Assembly: GCA_028716385.1 (NCBI GenBank)
Contig: JAQUPX010000004.1
Coordinates: 256,234-320,233, forward strand
DNA length: 64,000 bases
Reading direction: 5' to 3'
From: a bacterium
Lineage (GTDB): Bacteria; Hydrothermota; UBA3073; JACQXS01; JAQTXJ01
This document shows, piece after piece, positions 43,026 through 54,200 of this stretch. The notes beneath the pieces are model-generated. The model was not told the origin of the DNA. It saw only the letters and a list, made by a program, of their open reading frames with translations, and did not search any database. The position numbers and the translations under genes were made by a program. Each line of letters begins with the position of its first letter. The stretch's first letter is position 1.

Positions 43026-44663
43026 TTAAGGTAATTTAATATTTTTTTCTTTTGCCGTGAGTATTGCTTTTTCGTATCCTGCATCTAAATGTCTCATCAC
43101 GCCTATTCCCGGGTCATTAGTAAGCACGCGGTCAAGGCGTTCTTCCATTTCTTTTGTTCCGTCTGCTACGGTTACCTGTCCTGCGTGGATTGAGTTACCG
43201 ATACCTACGCCGCCGCCGTGGTGAACGGACACCCATGTTGCGCCGGAAGCAGTGTTTAGAAGGGCATTTAATATAGGCCAATCCGCTATTGCATCGGAGC
43301 CATCTTTCATACCTTCGGTTTCACGAGCAGGTGAGGCAACTGAGCCCGTATCGAGATGGTCTCTGCCTATAACTATAGGAGCGGAGATTTTGCCGGTTTT
43401 CACCAGATTATTTATTACTTTTCCGAATCTTGCGCGTTCTCCGTAACCTAGCCAGCATATTCTTGCGGGCAGTCCCTGAAATTGAATTTTTTCTCTTGCC
43501 AGTTTAATCCAGCGTTTCAGTGTTTCGTCCTCGGGAAATTCTTTAAGAACGGCTTCATCCGTAGCGTAAATATCTTTCGGGTCTCCTGATAATGCTGCCC
43601 ATCTGAAGGGACCTTTTCCTTCGCAGAAGAGAGGGCGAATGTATTCCTGAACGAATCCCGGAATCTTAAAAGCATCTTTAAAACCTGCTTTTTGTGCCTG
43701 TCCTCTTATGTTATTGCCGTAATCAAAAACTATGGCTCCCTGTTTTTGCATTTCAAGCATTGCGGAAAGATGTTTAACAATAGACTCAAAGGAAAGTTTT
43801 ATGTATTCTTCGGGATTATTTTTTCTGAGTTCCAGAGCTTTTTCGAGAGGCATTCCCGAAGGGACATATCCGTTTAATTCGTCATGAGCGGAAGTCTGGT
43901 CAGTAACTATATCCGGAATAATCCCGCGTTTTAGAAGTTCGGGATGAATTTCGGCTGCATTCCCGACGAGTCCTATAGATTTTGGTGTTTTAGTTTTGCG
44001 GGCATCATCTACGAGTTTTAATGCATCATCCAGATTATAAGATATTACGTCACAAAATCCCTGTTTAATTCTGCGTTCAATTTTATTTTTATCAACTTCA
44101 ACATCAAGTATAACTGCAGAGTTCATAGTTGCTGCGAGAGGTTGTGCTCCGCTCATACCGCCCATACCTGCAGTGAGTATGAATTTTCCGGCGAGCGAGT
44201 TCGAAAAGTATTTTTTTGCGCAGGCGGCAAAGGTTTCGTAGGTGCCCTGGAGTATTCCTTGAGTTCCTATATAAATCCAGCTGCCGGCAGTCATTTGCCC
44301 GTACATTGTCAACCCCATAGCTTCAAGGCGATTGAATTCGCTCCATGTTGCCCATTTTGGGACAAGCAGGGAATTTGCGATGAGAACTCGTGGGGCGTGT
44401 TCGAAAGTTTTAAATATTCCCACGGGTTTACCGGACTGGACTAATAAAGTCTCGTCATTTTTAAGGTTTTGCAGTGCATTTACAATTTTATCAAAACATT
44501 CCCAATTTCTTGCGGCTTTGCCTGTGCCGCCGTAAACTATGAGTTGTTCGGGCATTTCGGCAACGTCTTTATCCAGATTATTCATCAGCATACGCATAGC
44601 TGCTTCGGTTGCCCATGATTTACAACTTATATTTACGCCTGTTGGCGATTTTACGTCTCTCAT
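43026..44663 (-). CDS. hutU: Urocanate hydratase (urocanase)
   Basis: 545 residues, near full length. [35 protein letters not shown] and [20 protein letters not shown] are the N-terminal motifs. [19 protein letters not shown] is the NAD-binding loop, [14 protein letters not shown] the catalytic region, and [16 protein letters not shown] the C-terminal motif. The enzyme converts urocanate to imidazolonepropionate, step two of histidine breakdown, with NAD+ as electrophile. No hutH, hutI or hutG is adjacent. A family A repeat lies immediately upstream and appears to supply the weak ribosome-binding sequence AAAGAG. dciA and gyrB follow closely, so hutU lies at the head of a replication-gene operon. 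Confidence 0.96.
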   Translation of the reverse strand: MRDVKSPTGVNISCKSWATEAAMRMLMNNLDKDVAEMPEQLIVYGGTGKAARNWECFDKIVNALQNLKNDETLLVQSGKPVGIFKTFEHAPRVLIANSLLVPKWATWSEFNRLEAMGLTMYGQMTAGSWIYIGTQGILQGTYETFAACAKKYFSNSLAGKFILTAGMGGMSGAQPLAATMNSAVILDVEVDKNKIERRIKQGFCDVISYNLDDALKLVDDARKTKTPKSIGLVGNAAEIHPELLKRGIIPDIVTDQTSAHDELNGYVPSGMPLEKALELRKNNPEEYIKLSFESIVKHLSAMLEMQKQGAIVFDYGNNIRGQAQKAGFKDAFKIPGFVQEYIRPLFCEGKGPFRWAALSGDPKDIYATDEAVLKEFPEDETLKRWIKLAREKIQFQGLPARICWLGYGERARFGKVINNLVKTGKISAPIVIGRDHLDTGSVASPARETEGMKDGSDAIADWPILNALLNTASGATWVSVHHGGGVGIGNSIHAGQVTVADGTKEMEERLDRVLTNDPGIGVMRHLDAGYEKAILTAKEKNIKLP

Positions 44664-44666
44664 TTT

Positions 44667-44718
44667 TAAGAAGCTCTTTCCGCTCCGCCTCAGGCGGACG
44701 GATTAGAGATTCGTATCC
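44667..44718 (-). repeat. Family A palindromic repeat upstream of hutU
   Basis: On the minus strand: GGATACGAATCTCTAATCCG, the palindrome TCCGCCTGAGGCGGA, and GCGGAAAGAGCTTCTTA. It matches 20977-21048 closely and ends four bases before the hutU ATG. It is the only candidate for the hutU ribosome-binding region. Confidence 0.75.
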
Positions 44719-44749
44719 AGCTCCGCTGGAAATTTATTCATTAAAAAAG

Positions 44750-45178
44750 TTACTGCAATTGTTTTTGTATTCGGCTCTGGATATCTATGTTTATAGTATC
44801 TGCAAGTGCTCCGCCTATCCAGTTAAATTCGTCTTCTCCGAGACCTGCTTTAGTATAAGCGCTAAGTTCTGCACGGCGCCATTGGTCTTGTAGACGGGTC
44901 CATGATTTAGTAACTTCCGGATTTTTTTCACAGTAAGTTGAGTCGGAAAGTTCAGATAAATCGTTTGAGAGTTTCCATCTTTTTATAAATTTTTGGAGAG
45001 ATGTTTCCTGTTTCTTTATAGCTTCCATAAGAAATTTAGAAGCCTGGACATAAGAGTCTGCCTTATCCTGGGTAATTTTATTGTCCACCGGTGGCGTGAA
45101 TTCCTTTTTAGGCGGGGTATTATTATTTCCACAACCTATGATAACCAAAACAGCAATGCCTGCAAGCAAGCGTTTCAT
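44750..45178 (-). CDS. Small lipoprotein of unknown function
   Basis: 142 residues. Signal sequence MKRLLAGIAVLVIIGCGNNN with a clear lipobox (VIIGC). A proline-rich linker (NTPPKKEFTPPVDN) leads to a helical domain rich in lysine and tryptophan (KFIKRWKLSNDLSELSD, SWTRLQDQWRRAELSAYTKAG). I do not recognise the family. It starts one base after the stop of the upstream PorV-like gene, with AGGGAGGTT upstream of its ATG, so the two are likely co-translated. A 70-base repeat-bearing gap separates it from hutU. Confidence 0.75.
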   Translation of the reverse strand: MKRLLAGIAVLVIIGCGNNNTPPKKEFTPPVDNKITQDKADSYVQASKFLMEAIKKQETSLQKFIKRWKLSNDLSELSDSTYCEKNPEVTKSWTRLQDQWRRAELSAYTKAGLGEDEFNWIGGALADTINIDIQSRIQKQLQ

Positions 45179-45179
45179 T

Positions 45180-45878
45180 CTAACCTCCCTTTTTTAATGA
45201 CATATCTAGTCCCAGAATATGCGATAACCCAAGTTCGGAATGGGTTCTTGCATAATAGGACACATTAAAGTTTTTATAATTTAATTTTATTCCTCCCGTA
45301 AAAGAGTCAGGATTATTTTTTACTCCTAACGCTATAGACAGGGCGTTTGAGATTTTAATTTCATTCATAAATCTTACTTCGTTAGAGAAATTTCCTACAG
45401 TATATAACTGGATAGAAGTTTTTAGTTCATTGGTGGGGGAGAGGAGTATTTCATAAGTATTTGTTTGGGGAATTTCTTCAATGGAATTAAAGTTTTGAAT
45501 AGTAAAGTTACAGCTAACGGAGCTTGTGAATTTTGCATTTATAGCGGCTCCTATGCCGATGTAGAGGTTTTGGGTGAAGTCGTCTACATACATTTTCATT
45601 CCCTGAACGGAGGCGCCTATTCGTAGCATTTTTATGTTATGCGCATATCCAACAACGAATTGATTTTCTTTATAAAGTTCATTTCCGAAATTAGATATTC
45701 CGAATCCAACTCCTGCCGGAAGATAGAATTCTGCTCTCATATAAGGCAGTATTCCAAAGTTATTCATCCAAAGACTATGAACAGAAGGTTGGAATGATGC
45801 GACCGGAGTCTCGAAAATACCTTCTCTCGCACAATCTATCGGTTCAAATGCCATTTCTAACATTAGAATTAAAATCAT
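45180..45878 (-). CDS. PorV/PorQ-type outer membrane beta-barrel protein
   Basis: Up to 232 residues. The start is uncertain: ATG 45878, or a downstream Met at codon 6 or 9, and a promoter -10 lies only about five bases before the first. After the N-terminus comes FQPSVHSLWMNNFG, resembling the 'NPA-l' opening of the UPF0164/PorV family. Many alternating strands follow, then SFTGGIKLNYKNFNVSYYAR, TH and SELGLSHILGLDMS, matching the family's 'GyD/lDYaf..h..LG.tHr.sl' end. PorV-like proteins shuttle cargo in the type IX system, which would suit the many sorting-tail proteins here, but many PorV homologues have other roles. The small lipoprotein gene follows. Confidence 0.65.
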   Translation of the reverse strand: MILILMLEMAFEPIDCAREGIFETPVASFQPSVHSLWMNNFGILPYMRAEFYLPAGVGFGISNFGNELYKENQFVVGYAHNIKMLRIGASVQGMKMYVDDFTQNLYIGIGAAINAKFTSSVSCNFTIQNFNSIEEIPQTNTYEILLSPTNELKTSIQLYTVGNFSNEVRFMNEIKISNALSIALGVKNNPDSFTGGIKLNYKNFNVSYYARTHSELGLSHILGLDMSLKKGG

Positions 45879-45883
45879 CGAGA

Positions 45884-45911
45884 ATATTAAGTGTTATTCT
45901 AAATTTGTCAA
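45884..45911 (-). promoter_or_regulatory. Promoter of the PorV-like gene with a very short leader
   Basis: On the minus strand TTGACA (45911-45906), a 16-base spacer and TAATAT (45889-45884). The first ATG is only five bases beyond the -10, so transcription would begin at or within the codon. Either the mRNA is leaderless or translation starts at a later Met. Confidence 0.5.
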
Positions 45912-45925
45912 GCCTTTAAGATAAT

Positions 45926-47278
45926 TTAATGTTCACTTACTCCGGTAAAGTTCCAGTCTTTAATTTTGAGTGCCGGGACGACGCTACCGTTTAAGTATGG
46001 GACACCATAATTCATAGAACCCGGGATAGGAAGAGCTTTTGACAATTCTGTCACCTGAGATAACGCTTCTATTACGGATTGAGTGAACCTCAAATTTTTC
46101 AATGGTTTTGTAACTTTTCCGTTTTCTACAAGATAAGTTCCGTCTCTTGTCATACCTGTTAATGCGATCGTCATCGGGTCTATAATATTTGTATACCAGA
46201 ATCTTGTAACCAAAATTGCTTTAGAAGATTTTGAAATCATTGATTCCAGAGTATTATTATCGCCTTTCATAAACAAATTAGAAGCCGCAGCGCCATAAGC
46301 ACTGCTGCCGGTTGCGTGTCCTGTGGAAGTTTTTCCTTCTTTTTTAGCCGTTCTCAGGTCATATACCATATTTTTTACTACACCATTTTCAACCAGCATA
46401 ACTTTTTGCACCGGTGTTCCTTCGCCGTCAAAGGGGAACGGGAAACCTTTTGTATCCAATCCATCGTCCCATATAGTTATGTTATCTCCCATCAATTTCT
46501 GTCCTAATTTACCGGAGAACGGGCTTCTGCCTTCCTGATAACTCAACGCATTAAACCCGAGCCAGGAAAGGAATTCAAGGATTTCCACTACTGCCAGAGG
46601 TTCAAGAATTACTTCATATTTACCGGGTTCGATTTTAACGGGATTTTGTGATAATACTGCTTTATTTACTGCGATTTCTGCTACATCTTTATAATTTATT
46701 TGTCTTACGTCTCTGCTACCTGCGGCGGCGTAGCCTGTTCCGGATTTCCCTATAATTGTCGTGGATAGGGTTGCGGAAGTTGCTTTATTGTAGACGAACA
46801 AGCCATTAGAGTTTGCTTTACAACCTTCCATTGTGCCGCTAACGAAACTGCCGTACGCCTGAAAATCTTTTCCTTCTGCGGTTGCTCTATCAATAATAGT
46901 TTTGCATCCTTTAGCTCTTTCTTCGGGAGTAAATTTTTGTGTTTCGGGGATAAAAGTGTTTACTTCTGCTATAGGTGATTGATTGGCAAAACCGGGCCAT
47001 TCGGGGTTTGGAGGACAGAGTTTGGATATTTCATTAGCTTTGTCTATTGTTTCGTTAATTTTATCCAGAGAGTTAGTATTTGTTTTTCCAATTTTCTTAT
47101 TATTTACGCATTGTACGCTTATGCTTATATTTTCTTCACTTACATTCTGATGAATATAGGATGTAGCGAATCTTGTCAAGCCCGAATCCCATGCCCATAT
47201 ATCAATCTGGGTAGCTTCTGCAGGTGAGTGTTCCAATGCTTTTTTTGCAAATTCTTTTAATTTGTTTTCTCCTAACAT
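45926..47278 (-). CDS. Cytosolic PmbA/TldD-family protein (TldE/PmbA type)
   Basis: 450 residues without a signal peptide. Motifs of PmbA: ATSYIHQNVSEENISISVQC, SAYGAAASNLFMKGDN, YDLRTAKKEGKTSTGHATGS and the C-terminal VENGKVTKPLKNLRFTQSV. The LEFLSWLGFNAL helix lacks HExxxH, as in TldE/PmbA, and the segment FPFDGEGTPVQKVMLVENGV is typical. PmbA pairs with TldD to form a peptidase, for example for processing modified peptides. Its catalytic partner is not adjacent and could be the exported TldD only if both were in one compartment, so a cytosolic tldD probably lies elsewhere. AAAGGGGGTT precedes the ATG. Confidence 0.88.
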   Translation of the reverse strand: MLGENKLKEFAKKALEHSPAEATQIDIWAWDSGLTRFATSYIHQNVSEENISISVQCVNNKKIGKTNTNSLDKINETIDKANEISKLCPPNPEWPGFANQSPIAEVNTFIPETQKFTPEERAKGCKTIIDRATAEGKDFQAYGSFVSGTMEGCKANSNGLFVYNKATSATLSTTIIGKSGTGYAAAGSRDVRQINYKDVAEIAVNKAVLSQNPVKIEPGKYEVILEPLAVVEILEFLSWLGFNALSYQEGRSPFSGKLGQKLMGDNITIWDDGLDTKGFPFPFDGEGTPVQKVMLVENGVVKNMVYDLRTAKKEGKTSTGHATGSSAYGAAASNLFMKGDNNTLESMISKSSKAILVTRFWYTNIIDPMTIALTGMTRDGTYLVENGKVTKPLKNLRFTQSVIEALSQVTELSKALPIPGSMNYGVPYLNGSVVPALKIKDWNFTGVSEH

Positions 47279-47294
47279 ATAACCCCCTTTATCA

Positions 47295-47316
47295 CCACCG
47301 CCAAGGCGGGGTGTCG
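47295..47316. repeat. Short palindromic repeat between pmbA and the first subtilase gene
   Basis: CACCGCCAAGGCGGGGTGTCGC includes the CCGCC-AA-GGCGG hairpin. It belongs to the same GC-rich set as families C and E and occupies a 59-base gap. Confidence 0.55.
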
Positions 47317-47337
47317 CTGACGCGCCAAATCCAAAAA

Positions 47338-50300
47338 TTATTTCATTAAAACTAACTTCTTCGTTTCTTTATAACTGCCAGCTGCGAATTTGGCAAAGTA
47401 TATACCGGCAGGATAGTCTTTTGATTTCAAGTCTACTTTATAATAACCCGGCACTTTTTCTCCATCTACTAATGCCTTTACGCATCTACCTGTTAAGTCA
47501 TAAAGTCTCAAAGACACTTTACTTGTTGCAGGTATCTGATACATAAGAGTTGTATGATTTGTGAATGGATTTGGATTAGGGCTTGAGAGAGCAAAAACTT
47601 TAGGAATAGAATTTTCTTCTACTCCCACAAAACAAGAAGCTTCGGAAGAATAGCTACTTTCATTAAAGTTATTGTCCAAAATTGTATAAACATAATAAGA
47701 AATTTTACCGAGAGGCATAGTCGTGTCATTATATGCTGTGTCAGTAATTACCGTTGAGTTTATAAGTTCGTAATTGCCGCCCGATAACGTATCCCTGTAA
47801 ATATTATAACCAAGTAAATTTGCGATAGATGAATGATGCCAGGAGAGTTTCACACCGCTAACTATATTTCCGGCAATAAGCTCTCTTGATGCGCTTCCTG
47901 CGGTATAAACCCTGAAAGTATGACGGGTATCAATAGGAATTACAAAGGCGCTATCGCAAGCTCCGGCAACTTGTATTCTATAAGTAGAATCTACCACCAT
48001 TTCATTGATAGAATAATTACCGTTCCAGTGCATTAAATCAGCCCATTTCCCGCTAACTTCGTATTGAGTTAAGTTTGTATCTATACCAAAAGTGACTACC
48101 GGGGCAACAGTCGTATCCATTGGTTTACTGAAAGTGAGGTGGGTATATAAAGTTTCTATGCCTGCCGGCTCAGGATAGATTTGTACGCTGTCAAGATATG
48201 GCGGCGCGGCTCTATCCGGGGATGTCAACAGAGTGGTATAAGTTACAAGCCCGATGTTCATTGGGTCATCATTCATATCCCAGATATGTTCGTCAATGGT
48301 GTCGGTATTTGTCGTTCCCCACCAGTTACTGTCGGCAACCATAGAAACAGAAGACGTATTTTTGAAATCATAACCGGTATTCCAGAGTATATTGTTGTGA
48401 TGTACTTCATTTATTTTTTCTCCTTTAATCCCTGGTCCCGAATTATTTATAATCGTATTGTATTTTATCTCTTTAGTCTCCCTGTAACCGGTCGAGGTTG
48501 TTACTTTTATCCCGCCGGAATCATTGCCTGCTATTACGTTTGAATCTACACAAATTATACTATTGTTGATGCTCCCTATGTTACATACGCCATAACTTTT
48601 ATTATTTATTATTCTGCAGTTAGATATTATTCCACTTGCGCCGTTTATAAAGACAATACCGTTGCCAAGATTATTCTCTACCAGATTGTTACTTACTTTT
48701 GACAAAGAATCAAAACCACCCCATACCATAATGGCGCCACCGTCTACACTTCCTATATTATTGCCTATATAGTTATTACTGATATTATAAAATGTAAACT
48801 CGGGACCTCCGTTTCCGTTGCATTGCTCCTCGCTGCCGCTTTGATTACTCCCCCCGGAATTATTAATAATAGTATTTCCTGTTAGTTTAAGAGTATTTCC
48901 TGCCGTCATCCGCATACTTAGGTATATTCCGCCTCCTGATCCCGAAGATAGCCAGTCTCCTTCTGCCTTATTACTGTCTATGATATTTCCGGAAATAGTC
49001 AGCGTTAGAACATCTTGTCCCCCGATTCCACCGCCGTAAGCTTCCTGCGCTCCACCGATATGTTTTACTTTATTATTTATTATGGAATTATCCTTGATTA
49101 CGCCTCCCGAATAAGACAGGGCAATTCCTCCGCCATAACTCGAAGATGAAATGGCGCTGTCTCTACGAAAATTATTCGCTATCAAACATTTATGAATAAA
49201 CAGTGATGTTGAGTCGTAGTTTATTGCCGGTCCCGCATATTGTATGGAACAGTACTCCAGTATGCTTCCCGACAAATAATTTCCGGAACTATCATACAAA
49301 GCATCCGTCGCCGAATTGGTAAAACGAATCCCGTACCAGCTCCCCGGTTTCGGTATCGTATCGTTGGAGGTGAATTTAATTGTATCTGCAGAATCACCTT
49401 TTGCAATAAGTTCTCCGTCTATTCTTATCATTTTGCCCGACTTAACTCTTATTTCCGTTCCCGGTTCTATCGTGAGAGTAACTCCCGACTGTACTATTAC
49501 GGGATTGGTAACTATATAAAGTTTATCTTTTGTCCATAACGTATTCGTGGTTATCATCCCGCTTACATTAAAAGTATTTTGAGTTCCTATGGAAAATTCT
49601 ATCGTGTCCCGGTAAGCGCCGCTATTTGAAGTTATCTCTAACCTGAATAAAGCATTATGTTGAGGGCATCCGCCTGAAAGAGAAAATGTAAACACGTCTC
49701 CGGAATTTGCTTTTTTTTCACGAGCAAGTATGGTACCAAAACCGGCAGTAGAATCCGTAACTGTAATATCCGCATCATCCGTATGTAATATTGCTGATAC
49801 GCTGGTTGCATCCATTCCATTATCTTGAAGCGTAATTACCAAATTCACTGTTTCGCCTGCATCCGGGACACCGTCATTATCCCCGGCCGGGTCTTTTATG
49901 GTATCTCCAAACATTGCAAGTATGGGTAATAAATTTCCGGTAAGTGCGAGGCGCGCATTAAGTCTACCGTTTCCTATTTTTCCTGCATAAGTTGGATTTA
50001 AGGTGTCTATAGATTCGGTATTGTTTACAATCATATTCATTATTGCACCCGTAGAAAATCCCGGTTTATGAGCTGCAATTAATGCTGCAACTCCGGATAC
50101 AAACGGAGCCGCCTGTGAAGTTCCGGTAAATCTTGCATAATCATTCAATCTTGTATTGTATATTCCAACTCCGGGTGCCGACAAATCAACCCAGGAGCCG
50201 TAATTTGAGCCATCCCATTTTATGTCTAAAGAATCCGTTGCTGCGACTGCAATAACTGTTGATAAACAAGCAGGATAAAATAATTGTTCTTTATTATCGT

Positions 50301-51249
50301 TCCCGGCAGCTGCCACAGGGACTGATGTGGCATAAGCATTTATGAGCGCATTTTCCAAAAGGACGGAAGAAGCATATCCGCCCAGACTCATATTTATTAC
50401 TTTTGCATTATTGGCAGCCGCGTATACTATACCCAGTGCAATATTTGAGTAAAGTCCGGTACCATTATTGTTAAGCACTTTAACAGCCATAACTTTTGAT
50501 TTCCAGCTAACACCGGCAACTCCGGCACTATTGTTTGTTACTGCGCCTGCAATACCTGCACAATGAGTTCCGTGGCCTGCATCATCATTCGGGTTATTAT
50601 TATTGCTTACAAAATTCCAGCCATACACATCATCAATAAAACTATTGCCATCGTCATCTATACTATTATTGGGTATTTCATCTTTATTTACCCATAAATT
50701 ATTTACAATGTCGGGATGAGCGGTATCAATTCCCGTATCAAGTATTCCGATAACAACTGAAGAGTCGCCGGTGGTCGTATCCCATGCGGCTTCTGCCTGA
50801 ATTTTCGTTAAACCCCATTGTTCACCAAAATATGTGTCGTTTGGAGTTGCGCAGCTATGGGCAATATAATCAGGTTCGGCGTATACAACGCCGGGCATAT
50901 TGGAATAATCTTTAACAGCTTTAAGAACATCCGCATTTTCATCAAGAGTTAACTTATAAATATTTGCAAGGCTTGGAACTTTTACGGTTTTTCCTTGTAT
51001 GATAACTTCCCGGATAGATTTAACGGGTTTATAGTTTTTGAAAAGTTCATTTGCTTCCTTAATACCATATTTAGAAGCTAACTTGTCTATTGATTCAATT
51101 CCTGTTGTAAAGGAACCTTTTTCGGCGAAGGGTTTAACTTCGGGAGCGAATTTAACAATTAAAGTTCCTTTTGCGAAGTCCTGTGCGTTTAGGATAAAGC
51201 TACTTGCAAGCAAGATGCTTGCAGATACCAACTTGAAAAATTTTTTCAT
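47338..51249 (-). CDS. Secreted subtilisin-like serine protease with beta-helix and T9SS-type tail (paralogue 1)
   Basis: 1303 residues. Signal peptide 1-22, then a propeptide of I9/fervidolysin type (KGTLIVKFAPEVKPFAEKGS). The S8 domain has Asp in IGILDTGIDTAHPDI (about 170), His in GHGTHCAGI and Ser in FTGTSQAAPFVSGVAALI, with VAAAGN as the oxyanion region, so it is complete. A region with CARDB-like and NTLWTKDKLYIV segments leads to a right-handed parallel beta-helix (about 570-900) of short NNxI/GGGI repeats. An Ig or fibronectin-like domain and a sorting tail follow (SSPNPNPFTNHTTLMYQIPA, LYDLTGRCVKALVDG, AGIYFAKFAAGSY). Probably an extracellular degradative enzyme. Its paralogue lies 37 bases upstream. 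Confidence 0.94.
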   Translation of the reverse strand: MKKFFKLVSASILLASSFILNAQDFAKGTLIVKFAPEVKPFAEKGSFTTGIESIDKLASKYGIKEANELFKNYKPVKSIREVIIQGKTVKVPSLANIYKLTLDENADVLKAVKDYSNMPGVVYAEPDYIAHSCATPNDTYFGEQWGLTKIQAEAAWDTTTGDSSVVIGILDTGIDTAHPDIVNNLWVNKDEIPNNSIDDDGNSFIDDVYGWNFVSNNNNPNDDAGHGTHCAGIAGAVTNNSAGVAGVSWKSKVMAVKVLNNNGTGLYSNIALGIVYAAANNAKVINMSLGGYASSVLLENALINAYATSVPVAAAGNDNKEQLFYPACLSTVIAVAATDSLDIKWDGSNYGSWVDLSAPGVGIYNTRLNDYARFTGTSQAAPFVSGVAALIAAHKPGFSTGAIMNMIVNNTESIDTLNPTYAGKIGNGRLNARLALTGNLLPILAMFGDTIKDPAGDNDGVPDAGETVNLVITLQDNGMDATSVSAILHTDDADITVTDSTAGFGTILAREKKANSGDVFTFSLSGGCPQHNALFRLEITSNSGAYRDTIEFSIGTQNTFNVSGMITTNTLWTKDKLYIVTNPVIVQSGVTLTIEPGTEIRVKSGKMIRIDGELIAKGDSADTIKFTSNDTIPKPGSWYGIRFTNSATDALYDSSGNYLSGSILEYCSIQYAGPAINYDSTSLFIHKCLIANNFRRDSAISSSSYGGGIALSYSGGVIKDNSIINNKVKHIGGAQEAYGGGIGGQDVLTLTISGNIIDSNKAEGDWLSSGSGGGIYLSMRMTAGNTLKLTGNTIINNSGGSNQSGSEEQCNGNGGPEFTFYNISNNYIGNNIGSVDGGAIMVWGGFDSLSKVSNNLVENNLGNGIVFINGASGIISNCRIINNKSYGVCNIGSINNSIICVDSNVIAGNDSGGIKVTTSTGYRETKEIKYNTIINNSGPGIKGEKINEVHHNNILWNTGYDFKNTSSVSMVADSNWWGTTNTDTIDEHIWDMNDDPMNIGLVTYTTLLTSPDRAAPPYLDSVQIYPEPAGIETLYTHLTFSKPMDTTVAPVVTFGIDTNLTQYEVSGKWADLMHWNGNYSINEMVVDSTYRIQVAGACDSAFVIPIDTRHTFRVYTAGSASRELIAGNIVSGVKLSWHHSSIANLLGYNIYRDTLSGGNYELINSTVITDTAYNDTTMPLGKISYYVYTILDNNFNESSYSSEASCFVGVEENSIPKVFALSSPNPNPFTNHTTLMYQIPATSKVSLRLYDLTGRCVKALVDGEKVPGYYKVDLKSKDYPAGIYFAKFAAGSYKETKKLVLMK

Positions 51250-51285
51250 TGTGTTTCTCCCTGTAGGGGTATTCCCTACAACAAT

Positions 51286-54200
51286 CTACTTCATTAAAAC
51301 TAATTTCTTTGTTTTGTTATACCCACCCGCCTTGAATTTTGCAAAGTAAATTCCGGCAGGATAATCTTTTGATTTTAAGTCTATTTTGTAATAACCCGGT
51401 ATTTTTGTTTCGTCAACTAATGTTTTTATACATCTACCGGTTAAGTCAAAAAGCCGTAAAGATACGTTACTTTTCACCGGGAGTTGGTACATAAGAGTGG
51501 AGTGATTAGTAAACGGGTTTGGATTGGGGTTTGAGAGCGCAAAGACTTTAGGAACAGAATTTTCTTCTACTCCAACAAAGCAAGAAGCCTCTGATGAATA
51601 GCTACTTTCCTTGAAATTATTATCAAGGATAGTATAAACATAATAGGAAGTTTTGCCGAGAGGCATAGTTGTATCTACGTAATTTGTATCTGTAATTACT
51701 TTTGAGTTTACAAGTAGATATTGCCCGCCTGAGACTGTATCCCTGTAAACATTATATCCAAGCAAATTTGTAATAGATGGATGATGCCAGGAAAGTTTTA
51801 CGCCGGCAGCTACATTGTCGGCAACAAGTGCTTTTGAAACACTACCTGCCGTATAGACTCTAAAGGTTCTGCGATTATCAACAGGAATGGGGAATAGGAA
51901 TGAATCATCATAGGCATCGCTTACTCGTATTTTATAAATACTATCGGGCACCATTTCATTTATAAAATAATAGCCATTCCAGTGCATTGAATCTGCCCAT
52001 ATTCCGGCAAACGTATACCGGGTTAAATTAGTGTCAATACTAAAAGAAACTGCCGGAGCAATAGACGTATTCATCGGCTTGCTAAAAGTAAGATATACTT
52101 TCAGTGTTTCCACGCTCACAACGTCAAAATTAACTCGTACGCTATCCAGATATGGCGGTGCAGAACGAGATGGATGGGTAAAATAAGGGGTATAATTTAC
52201 CATTCCATAACTCTCATCATCAAGGCTGTCGTATATCAAACTGTCAATTTTTAATGTATTCGTCGTTCCCCACCAGTTGGAATCCGCCGGGATACTATTC
52301 GTACCATTGTTATACATTGCATAACCGGTAGTAAGAATATTATTATTATGAATACTTCCGCCGCAGGAGCCGGAAGCATATATTGTGGAATGAGTAGTAT
52401 CAATTATGGTGTTGTAACTTATTGTGGGCGAAGCTCCATAATTCCAGATAGTTCCGCCATTTCCGGTAAAATTATAGGCAAAGATATTGTGGCTTATTAT
52501 TGGTGTCCCTTGAACAGCAATACCGCCGCAATTATTGGAGATTGTATTGTAAGTTATTATGGCTGAACCCATAGTCGAGACGGCACCGGCATTGTAGGAT
52601 ATCTTGTTGTAACTTATCACAGCCGAACCCCCGCCAAATAAAGCGGAACCGGAATTATGGGAAACCGTATTGTAAATTATTACGGGTGAATTACCGGCAG
52701 TGATACCCCCGCCATGGGTATAAGAGACCGTGTTGTAACTTATCAAAGCCGGACCACTAATGGCTAAACCAGTCATTTCATTATGGGTAATCATATTATG
52801 GGTTATTATGGCGTCACAAGTATCTACAGTATTAATTCCCGGGCCTGCATTATATGATATCGTGCTATATCCTACATAAAGAGAATCGCCTTCGCAGCTT
52901 ATTGCCGATGTCTGTCCCGAGTACTCAATCCTGCAATATTTGAAATTTCCTTTTGACAGAGGTTTGAGCCATAAATAGCCCCACCTCTTAGTAGTATCGG
53001 GGCTGTTTCTTGTAAATATAATTGAATCCGTTGAAGTGCCGACGGCATTCAGAATTCCTTGTATTACTATTGTTTTAGCCGAATCGAGTCTAACTTCTGT
53101 ACCGGGTTCTATGGTTAGCGTTATTCCGGAATTGACTGTAATTTTGCCTGTAACTACATAAGTTCCTCGTTTCCATATTGTATTTATTGATATTGCTCCG
53201 GTTACATTTTTTGTGTTGGAAGTTCCAAGAGAGAGCTCAACAGTATCCTGATAAGCGCTATCATTTGCAGTTAAATATAACTTAAATAAAACATTATGCT
53301 GGGGACAGGTATCAGAGACTGAAAATTTGAACATCTGTACGGAGTTTGAAACTTTTTCCCGTGCAAGTGCATTACCGAAATCGGCAGTAGAATCAAGGAC
53401 AGTGATATCAATATCATCAGTATGTAAGGTTGCGGATACTCCATTTGCATCCATACCATTGTTCAGGAGCGTAACCACTAAATTCACTGTATCTCCGACA
53501 GATGGCACTATATTAGTACCCAGTAAATTTTTTGTGGTATCAGCTATAACTGCCAAATGGACTTTTAAATCTCCTGTAATCGCAAGGTATGCGTTCAGTC
53601 TGCCGCTTCCTAATTTACCCGTATAAGCCGGATTTAAGCTGTCTATTGATTCGGTATTACCTGTGAGCATATTCATAATTGCGCCGGGAGAGAATGTAGG
53701 GTTATGGCTTGCAACAAGTGCGGCAACGCCTGATACGAATGGTGCAGCACAGGAAGTCCCGGCAAGTCTCTTATAGTTACTATCCAATACGGTATTATAA
53801 ATTGCAACACCGGGTGCCGATATGTCAACCCAGGAGCCGTAATTTGAGCCATCCCATTTTTTGTCATTGCTATCAGTAGCGGAAACTGCAAGCACCATCG
53901 GAAAACAAGCAGGATAAAAAGAATCGGATTTCGCATCATTTCCGGCAGCTGCTACCAGCACTGCTCCTTTTGCATAAGCATTTGTAAGAGCATCTTGCCA
54001 TAAACTTGAAAAAGCATATCCGCCAAGACTCATATTTATAACTTTTGCGCCACTATCCGCAGCATAAGTGATACCTTGCGCAATCTTATCGTAAGAGCCA
54101 CTACCATTATTATCCAATACTTTTACAGGCAAAAGCTTACATTTCCAGCATACCCCTGCCACTCCGATAGTATTGTTTGCAATTGCTCCAATTGTGCCTG

